Shown in pieces: positions 1-5,214 of a stretch of DNA of 7,446 nucleotides. The notes beneath the pieces are model-generated. The model was not told the DNA's origin, ran no database searches, and was given only the letters and a program-made list of their open reading frames with translations. Source of the stretch: Verrucomicrobia bacterium UBA2970 (lineage in GTDB: Bacteria; Verrucomicrobiota; Verrucomicrobiia; Limisphaerales; AAA164-E04); NCBI GenBank assembly GCA_002348345.1, contig DEAY01000330.1, forward strand, positions 1-7,446. The letters are read 5' to 3'. The translations under genes were made by a program, and so were the position numbers. The stretch's first letter is position 1. Each line of letters begins with the position of its first letter.

Positions 1-330
1 GAATCCGTTGCCGCCATTCGAACGGCAGTGACCGAAGCAGGGGAATGCCGAGTTAGGCCCTGTTTGATGACGACCCGCACCATTGGATTGGCATGAATCC
101 CGATTTTGATCTCGAGAGGAGGGTGGCGAGCCCTGTCGGTGCTCTCCCTGTTTCTGGTTTCTATGCTTTTATGCACGCTTGCCGATCGTCTGGAACAGAA
201 CGAACCTGCAGATGGTGGCTGAGGTCAAAACGGGCAGACCCGCTTGGGGGACTGCTGATTCATCAATTAGGTTTGGGAGGGGGGCAGCAAGGGAGGATTT
301 ATCTGGGCCCAGAGCCAAGGACTTAGCTCT
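1..330. other. Stretch without a supported gene, downstream of the pseudopilin gene
   Basis: I find no gene here. Frame 1 is open from the left edge to a TGA at 94-96 (32 codons, no recognised similarity) and could be the tail of an upstream gene. A minus-strand frame is open from about position 226 to the left edge but has arginine/serine-rich, unconvincing content. A 38-codon frame at 106-222 (TTG start) encodes a hydrophobic stretch, LSVLSLFLVSMLLC, without a well-spaced ribosome binding site. A perfect 12-base palindrome, TCTGGGCCCAGA, lies at 302-313, and a weak AGAGC/GCTCT stem at 311-330 sits just past the pseudopilin stop. Neither is followed by a T run on the minus strand, so neither looks like a classical terminator. 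Confidence 0.5.
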
Positions 331-1146
331 TCACTCAATCGAGAAGATCATTGTGTTCGTTCTCCAAATATTTTGCGTTGCCCAGAGATTCACCGGCTTA
401 AAACTGCCCCCAAAATCAACCGATCGTACGCTTCCATCGGCAAAGCCATAGGATGAGGAACCTATTTGCCTCGATTTGCCGACGCCGGTATGCATTGAGT
501 GTTCCACCTCGCTAATGTCATTTCCAAAACCTTCAAGAAAGTCCATGTATAGGGCCTGTGAATTGGATCGTTTCTCACCGAACAATATGGTCTCAGACGG
601 GTTCTGTATGTGGCGCTCGTTCATGCGTTTCCCGGTCAGAGCTTGAAGGCTGTAGTCTCTTTTCAACTGGTGAAGAAAGTGATCATTCCAACCATTGAAC
701 AGGTAGGATCGGCTCATTGTATCTGCCTGGTTAAACTGTTTACCCTTTCTTCGATTTGCCCTGTCCTGCGGGCATAGCAATAGGTCGATGTCCTTGAAAT
801 AAACTTGAAGCGCGTTCGGCCAACCGGATTGTAATCGACCGGCGGTTTTGCTCAAGCTGTTGGCACGAACAGGAAAGACTCCCTCGGAGTCAGCACGGTA
901 AAGATAGTCCGCCAAGGTCAATTGTTTCAGCTGTGAGATACATTTGATCTTTCGAGCGACAGTTTTTGCGCTGCTAAGGGTTGGCAAAAGAAGCGATGCC
1001 AGTGCCGAAACGATCGCCACGACCACCAATAACTCCACAATGGTGAATCCCCATCGCCGGATAAAGGCTCGAGGAGTCGACTGGGATACCGAGTCAGAAC
1101 GGAATTCGAAAACAGACACAACACACACAAATAATTCGGAAATCAA
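331..1146 (-). CDS. Prepilin-type (type II secretion/type IV pilin-like) pseudopilin with C-terminal DG motif
   Basis: Probable pseudopilin-like protein, made as a precursor, cleaved and N-methylated by a prepilin peptidase, then held in the inner membrane by its N-terminal helix. In the longest open frame (301 codons from 1236) the cleavage site is Gly63/Phe64, followed by FTIVELLVVVAIVSALASLL with the conserved Glu at mature position 5. The globular part has LLLCPQD (152-158), then GFADGSVR (264-271, the DG motif of this family) and LWATQNIWR near the end. These are typical of the many such proteins in Verrucomicrobiota and Planctomycetota, whose function is mostly unknown. The start is uncertain: the longest frame begins with TTG at 1236, giving an unusual 63-residue leader with an extra hydrophobic stretch. 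I prefer TTG at 1146, preceded by AAAGG at 1155-1159 with 8-base spacing, giving a 33-residue leader and 271 residues. GTG at 1128 or 1119 is also possible. The family call is firm; the start is not. Confidence 0.88.
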   Translation of the reverse strand: MISELFVCVVSVFEFRSDSVSQSTPRAFIRRWGFTIVELLVVVAIVSALASLLLPTLSSAKTVARKIKCISQLKQLTLADYLYRADSEGVFPVRANSLSKTAGRLQSGWPNALQVYFKDIDLLLCPQDRANRRKGKQFNQADTMSRSYLFNGWNDHFLHQLKRDYSLQALTGKRMNERHIQNPSETILFGEKRSNSQALYMDFLEGFGNDISEVEHSMHTGVGKSRQIGSSSYGFADGSVRSVDFGGSFKPVNLWATQNIWRTNTMIFSIE

Positions 1147-1224
1147 AAACACCGCCTTTAGGCCAAGGTGAACAATAACGCCAATGAGCGATTTATCAAC
1201 TTTGAGTTTCTCGAGGTCTTTTTT

Positions 1225-1253
1225 ATTAATTAACAAAGCATTTTTAATGCCAA
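1225..1253 (-). promoter_or_regulatory. Possible sigma70-like promoter of the pseudopilin gene
   Basis: On the minus strand TTGGCA (1253-1248, five of six matches to TTGACA) is followed after exactly 17 bases by ATTAAT (1230-1225, four of six matches to TATAAT), in an AT-rich stretch. The transcript would start near 1218. That would place the TTG at 1236 outside the RNA and supports a start codon further down, such as 1146. The match was found by eye; sigma factor preferences of this organism are unknown. Confidence 0.3.
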
Positions 1254-1986
1254 ATTAATATAGTTTATTTGGGTCGAGGAAGTGCTGCTGGTGATCGCTG
1301 CCTTTTTTTAACCACTCTAGTAAAAACTGACGATCAATCCGGATGCTTCCCTGACAGTCGGCCCACCATTGAAGAATGGTTGCTTGGTGAGGTCGGAGAG
1401 GGCGGTGTCAGGCTCAAATCGCTACCTGCCGAGTTCTCGGCCTTGATTTTGATAAGCGGGCTCGGTTCTTGATTGATCCAAGCAAGATTATCGATGTCAT
1501 TGTTTGGTCCTTGTGGGTGATTTAATCCGGCTCTCATTGATGTGAAAGCATGCGCAGGATGATGACAATGCCAACAAATACGTTGACGTAGAACTACGTC
1601 AACGGTCCTAGAATCATTAGGAGGGAAAGAGATGTCGGTCTAAGAACTTGAGCTTCGTTCGAATCTCGATCGTTGGCTTGCTGTTGCTGTAGCCCCAGTG
1701 CCATACCGACCCGACCGGTGAATTGAATACGGCAATGCTTTTCCCCGTACCGCCGACGCTTCCTCAGGATGGGGTGGCTTGACAAGTGTGCTTTTCACAC
1801 AAGGGGTCTTTGATTGTGATCATGCTGCGGGGAAAGCAACCATGTCGTTTTGACGAGGGGGGGCAAAGATCACTCGTCCTGATTGGATGATTCGCGACTG
1901 AAATCTGATTGGGTTGGGGAATCGGGAGCGACCTTTTTCAGAATGAAGCCTAAAGAATACTTCCTGTGTCCAGGGTGGTGATTCAG
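1254..1986. other. Long intergenic region with frame fragments and an inverted repeat
   Basis: About 730 bases between two minus-strand genes, with no complete gene I can support. Two minus-strand frames read like protein but have no ATG, GTG or TTG start: 1617-1763 (48 residues, includes VWHWGYSNSKPTIEI) and 1255-1407 (50 residues, includes ILQWWADCQGSIRI). The first continues upstream in the same frame across a single TGA (1764-1766) to an ATG at 1823. A further minus-strand frame overlaps the end of the large gene and runs to a TGA near 1810. Other short open frames look like chance. Structure present: a perfect inverted repeat at 1581-1604, a small stem TCCTA/TAGGA at 1606-1622, and a 5-bp stem GTGTG/CACAC at 1786-1800. 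A run of seven T at 1303-1309 on the plus strand has no good stem before it. Confidence 0.5.
1581..1604. repeat. Perfect 11-bp inverted repeat with 2-base centre
   Basis: CGTTGACGTAG (1581-1591) and CTACGTCAACG (1594-1604) are exact reverse complements separated by AA. As RNA this gives a stem of 10 bp with a 4-base loop; as DNA it is a near-continuous dyad that a dimeric protein could bind. On the minus strand it lies 12 bases after the double stop (TAA, TGA) of the frame fragment at 1617-1763, and about 380 bases past the stop of the large repetitive gene. The following minus-strand bases, TATTTGTTGG, are only moderately T-rich, so a rho-independent terminator is possible but not typical. 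Confidence 0.75.
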
Positions 1987-4866
1987 TCAGTTGCCGAGCC
2001 TGAAAAATCGATTGGGTGTTTTCCCGATCATGAATTCAAGAGGTCCGGTCGCCTGAGGGTCAAGGTCCTTCCAGTGATCTTGATTGAGATCATCTTTATA
2101 CTGAACGGTCCTCCCTTGTCCGCTGGCATCGCAGAAGAGCACAATGCGGTCAGCGAGTGTGACGAGGGTGAGCTTCTGTTTTGAAAGTGTTTCCTTTCGA
2201 AACGCGATGACCGATAGCCCTTGAGAGTGGTAGACGGCGTGGAGCAAAATCTCGTTAGCCCGATTCGACAACACCTCCTTTTCAAAGGTTCCCTCCAAAT
2301 GATGAGTTTCAATTACGGGAATCACCGTTCCATGTGAAGGCAGTTCGTTCGATTGCCAATCGAGAACGAGCCTCCCGGAGACCTTCGTCACCCCCTTAGA
2401 CGTGAGGGCGACGCGGTTCTCATTTACGATCAATTCCGTGCTGCCAGCGGGATCAAGCGTCAGACCGCCGTCAAAGCGAAGTCCCCCACTAGCTACCTCC
2501 AATCTGTTATGGCCGATGAATTCAGTTTTTCCAGACAATGTTCCATGCCCCCTGACAACACTCTGTTCGAATAGAAATCTCGGAGCGTTCAAAGAACCTC
2601 CCTCCAGATGGACCTCACCCCCAATACTATTGAAAGTCGATGTGAGGGTAACATTGCTAGTGCCAATACCCAAAGCGCCGCTATTGGTGATACGCCAGTT
2701 GAGGGAACATGGATTCATGCCGCTCATGACATTCAAAACGCCTTGGTTTAATAAGGGGGGGCCGTGGAGGATTAAGGGATCGATGGAAGAAACCCTCCCG
2801 TTGATGGTCCATTGGCCAGTGGCGCTATTAAACAGTTGAGTCTCCGGATCGATGAGCCATTCGCCTTCATTCAAAGTGAAATTGCCTCGGTTCTCCAGGC
2901 GCCGAGCTTTGAGAAGCCCCGATGGTTCCTCATTATTCGGTGGTTGGACCAGGGCTAGGTCGCCAGCATTGATTACCGAGAGCGAACCTTCAACCCGCGC
3001 GCCGGCATTCCAGAGACACTTTCCACTGAGAGTAAGGATATCTGATCCCCTGAGTAGTGAGGGTTTGAAAAGATTCAGATTCTGAATCTCCAGCGGGACT
3101 CCTGTCTCGAGAGCTAACGCTCCTTCTTGGACAAGGACTTCTCGGCCAAGATTCTTGACTGTTGAATCAATGCCAAACCTCAAGGTAGGACCGGCTAAAA
3201 CAGTGGATCCCGTCGCTTCGTAAGTTCCTTTGAAATCAATCGTTTTATTTGATCCATCAAACCAAACGGTTCCCTTTGCGATAAGGGATGAATCCTTAGA
3301 AGAGTAATACTCCCCGCTGATTCTTATCAGTTGGTCTGGCCGGGTCCGCATTGTTCCATCATTATGCAGGCTTCCCTCCCAGCGGAGGTAGCCGTTTTGA
3401 AGGTCGAACAATCCCGAATTGACAAAGGTGGGTTGGATCGTCGTCCAACCACCGGGTAAATCTTTTACCCATCGACCCAAATTCACAAGACTGCAGGGAC
3501 GTTGGGAGCCGTCCATCCCAAGTGTGCCATGGTTCTTGTCGAGAAACAATGCAGTTGGGTGATTGGTGAAAGTGCTGCCGTGCTTGAGCATTGTGTCGCC
3601 TCCACTCCAAGTGACAATGCCGTGATTGTGGAATGGGCGCCCCACCAGTTCTCGAGGTTCGAGGTTGGGGGATGCCTCGCACCACTCGCCGAGTGTTTGA
3701 TTTTCCAATTGGCCTGGACCTGAGATTGTGGTTCCAGATTCCCAGATGAAATATTCTCCTACCGAGATATCATCTGCTCCTTCGATTTGTGCGTCGCCGG
3801 TGATGATTAGAACCTCGGGCTTGACCTGTTCCCCGCTGTAAAACCCAACGTTACTGTTGTCCACGATTAGGCGTTTGCCAATAGCAACTAGGCTTGCCGA
3901 TGGATTGAAGCGTATGTTTGCAGCCTCAAGGACAGTTGCGTGACCTCCCTTGAAGGAGCCTTGAATGTTCGAGAACTTTTTCTCTCCGGTAAATCGAAGG
4001 ATTCCCTCTGTTGACAGTGCTCCTTTGACTTCGTCAATGTATTCTCCTGCAAAGTGATAGGTAGTCTCGGCGAGTCCATTTATCGAGCCCTCGTTCCTCA
4101 CCAAGCCATCCCATTTCAGTCGACCTGTTCCCAGGTCAATCCGTCCTTTATTGATCAGATCAGCTTGCACCAGAGTCGTTCCGACATAGGTATCCTTATA
4201 GATGTGCCCAAGGTTTTCAATCACCGAACGGGTTTGATTGGTTTCGACGAGCCAGTTGCCATCAAGAGCGATGTCGAGGGTTCCACTAGAGGTATTTAGG
4301 AATCGGGCTCCAGTGCCGCCCAAGATATCGCCTGTGGTCCATGTGGCCAAAGACTCATTGATAATCATGAAGTCTCGGAACACTTTGGTGGCGCCATCTA
4401 TTATGACTTGCTGGTGAGCGATTAGTTGTCCAGCCCCTCCCGTAAAGCCGCCGCCACTCCAGTGAAAATCTTTCCAGACTGTCAGGGAGTCTGAGCCTTG
4501 AAGAAAGCCAGATCTGAGGTTCAAGCCCTGAATTTCAACCGCCGTGTTTAGATTGATGTAAGGGGCAGCATCCAGTGCGATCATGACGTTGTAGGTGTCC
4601 GTTTTGTTGTTGTTTGGAAATGGAAGAAAGCCAAACGTATTCCAACGGAACGCGTCGGTCCACTGACCGGAGGTCGCGCTAATCCATGCTGCATTGAATA
4701 CCTCGGAGGATGTGTCCAACGAACCACTAGTGAGGCAGAGGCCAATCATTCCCTTCACGCTCGTCGGCCAGAGGGCCTTGATTGATCGGGGCAGAGACGG
4801 AAGAGCCCATCCGTCATGAACAACGGGTTTTTTAGGTTCGGTGATTAATTCATGTTGCATGCGCAA
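1987..4866 (-). CDS. Large autotransporter-like beta-helix repeat protein, probably exported
   Basis: A 959-residue protein rich in Gly, Asn, Thr and Ser with short beta-strand patterns typical of right-handed beta-helix passenger domains. Residues 56-117 carry the usual opening of this group (AWISATSGQWTDAFRW, then a Pro/Asn-rich loop, then VEIQGLNL). Three related modules of about 240 residues follow (110-350, 351-591, 592-830). Residues 790-890 resemble the 'L.L.PAGSTELIV...G.L.L......P..GTVIPVI...EGTF' closing segment of autotransporter-associated repeats. Residues 906-959 form the C-terminal module VQYKDDLNQDHWKDL...NRFFRLGN seen on many verrucomicrobial secreted proteins. No outer-membrane barrel, PEP-CTERM or LPXTG anchor is visible. 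The start is TTG at 4866, with GGAG at 4874-4877 seven bases upstream; ATG at 4860 would be 13 bases away. The signal sequence is poor: the only candidate is about residues 30-59, with a weak core MIGLCL. The exact role is unknown; a surface or matrix structural protein is an inference. Confidence 0.88.
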   Translation of the reverse strand: MRMQHELITEPKKPVVHDGWALPSLPRSIKALWPTSVKGMIGLCLTSGSLDTSSEVFNAAWISATSGQWTDAFRWNTFGFLPFPNNNKTDTYNVMIALDAAPYINLNTAVEIQGLNLRSGFLQGSDSLTVWKDFHWSGGGFTGGAGQLIAHQQVIIDGATKVFRDFMIINESLATWTTGDILGGTGARFLNTSSGTLDIALDGNWLVETNQTRSVIENLGHIYKDTYVGTTLVQADLINKGRIDLGTGRLKWDGLVRNEGSINGLAETTYHFAGEYIDEVKGALSTEGILRFTGEKKFSNIQGSFKGGHATVLEAANIRFNPSASLVAIGKRLIVDNSNVGFYSGEQVKPEVLIITGDAQIEGADDISVGEYFIWESGTTISGPGQLENQTLGEWCEASPNLEPRELVGRPFHNHGIVTWSGGDTMLKHGSTFTNHPTALFLDKNHGTLGMDGSQRPCSLVNLGRWVKDLPGGWTTIQPTFVNSGLFDLQNGYLRWEGSLHNDGTMRTRPDQLIRISGEYYSSKDSSLIAKGTVWFDGSNKTIDFKGTYEATGSTVLAGPTLRFGIDSTVKNLGREVLVQEGALALETGVPLEIQNLNLFKPSLLRGSDILTLSGKCLWNAGARVEGSLSVINAGDLALVQPPNNEEPSGLLKARRLENRGNFTLNEGEWLIDPETQLFNSATGQWTINGRVSSIDPLILHGPPLLNQGVLNVMSGMNPCSLNWRITNSGALGIGTSNVTLTSTFNSIGGEVHLEGGSLNAPRFLFEQSVVRGHGTLSGKTEFIGHNRLEVASGGLRFDGGLTLDPAGSTELIVNENRVALTSKGVTKVSGRLVLDWQSNELPSHGTVIPVIETHHLEGTFEKEVLSNRANEILLHAVYHSQGLSVIAFRKETLSKQKLTLVTLADRIVLFCDASGQGRTVQYKDDLNQDHWKDLDPQATGPLEFMIGKTPNRFFRLGN
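2377..4539 (-). repeat. Three diverged tandem modules inside the large gene (protein level)
   Basis: Residues 110-350, 351-591 and 592-830 are related. Each begins with a strand pair and a 'GSD.LT....W..G' signature: W136, W375 and W619, spaced 239 and 244 residues. The first two modules match best, with a constant offset of 244: LINKGRIDLGTGRLKWDG (237-254) pairs with FVNSGLFDLQNGYLRWEG (481-498), and GEY...L..G...F.G...F.G...ATVLE..NIRF (274-320) pairs with the same pattern at 518-564. The third module is shorter and more diverged (LLNQGVLNV at 705-713). The repeats are old at DNA level; I see no long identical stretch. Confidence 0.65.
3427..3470. repeat. Two adjacent strong inverted repeats within the large coding gene
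   Basis: GGTTGGA (3431-3437) pairs with TCCAACC (3444-3450) across a 6-base loop. The stem extends by three more pairs (GGT 3427-3429 with ACC 3451-3453) if the G at 3430 bulges. Immediately after it, GGGTAAA (3454-3460) pairs perfectly with TTTACCC (3464-3470) across a 3-base loop. Both lie in the coding region for residues about 466-480 (WVKDLPGGWTTIQ), so they would fold in the mRNA. They may be chance from codon choice, or may slow ribosomes or protect the message. Confidence 0.6.
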
Positions 4867-4873
4867 TTAAAAG

Positions 4874-4877
4874 CTCC
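4874..4877 (-). promoter_or_regulatory. Shine-Dalgarno sequence favouring the TTG start of the large gene
   Basis: GGAG on the minus strand (plus-strand CTCC, 4874-4877) is seven bases from the TTG at 4866 and thirteen from the ATG at 4860. Normal spacing favours TTG; the difference is only two codons. The 88 bases between this gene and the 3' end of the tRNA show no clear terminator or promoter, so read-through from the tRNA promoter is possible. Confidence 0.45.
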
Positions 4878-4954
4878 GAGGATGTCGCTGTCTTGGTGGG
4901 CGAATTGCCGAAGGTGCGGATGTATCTTATGTTTTGAAGCAGCGGTGCCGAGGG

Positions 4955-5045
4955 TGGCGGAAGGGGAGGGATTCGAACCCTCGGTACGGTTACCCGCACG
5001 CCTGATTTCGAGTCAGGTACCTTAAACCAACTCAGCCACCCTTCC
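4955..5045 (-). tRNA. tRNA-Ser, anticodon CGA, with encoded CCA
   Basis: A complete class II tRNA read on the minus strand. The acceptor stem is GGAAGGG (5045-5039) with CCCTTCC (4965-4959). The discriminator is G, as expected for serine, followed by a genome-encoded CCA (4957-4955). The anticodon stem CCTGA/TCAGG encloses the loop CTCGAAA with anticodon CGA (5010-5008), decoding UCG. The long variable arm has a six-pair stem (GTGCGG/CCGTAC with one G-T) and a GTAA loop. The T arm is GAGGG-TTCGAAT-CCCTC. The D stem is short and weak (GCT with GGT), tolerable for serine tRNAs. The large repetitive gene lies on the same strand, starting 88 bases downstream; the gene on the other side diverges from it. 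Confidence 0.96.
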
Positions 5046-5064
5046 TTCGGAGTGCCGACCCTTC

Positions 5065-5091
5065 ATCAAAGGGTGATCCGCGTTATTTCAA
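5065..5091 (-). promoter_or_regulatory. Possible promoter of the tRNA-Ser gene
   Basis: On the minus strand TTGAAA (5091-5086) is followed after 15 bases by TTTGAT (5070-5065, four of six matches to TATAAT), about 19 bases before the mature tRNA 5' end. This implies a leader of roughly a dozen bases, starting in a GC-rich discriminator. A 6-bp inverted repeat (ACCCTT 5058-5063, AAGGGT 5069-5074) overlaps the -10 element. The spacing is shorter than the ideal 17, so the call is tentative. Confidence 0.3.
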
Positions 5092-5214
5092 TGAGTCGGT
5101 GATCGGTTGGCAAGGATATTGTCGGGAGAGTTCCTTTCGGGTGGCCTGCCTCGACTAGATTCCTTGATGGGATCAGGCTCGTTGGGCAGAGTAGGGCGTG
5201 TATCCAAATTTGTT

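Noticed and set aside
302..313. Palindrome TCTGGGCCCAGA as terminator of the pseudopilin gene
   Set aside because: It has almost no loop and no T run follows on the minus strand.
93..451. Plus-strand frames of 77 and 90 codons at the left edge
   Set aside because: No ribosome binding site of good spacing, no recognisable family, and the second overlaps the end of the pseudopilin gene in antisense.
1764..1766. Internal TGA in the frame fragment read as selenocysteine
   Set aside because: No SECIS-like structure was identified directly after it and no selenoprotein family is recognised; a decayed or non-coding frame is simpler.
1594..1785. 63-codon minus-strand frame in the intergenic gap
   Set aside because: Basic and glutamine-rich product with no recognisable motif, reading through the inverted-repeat side; the neighbouring start-less frame looks more protein-like.
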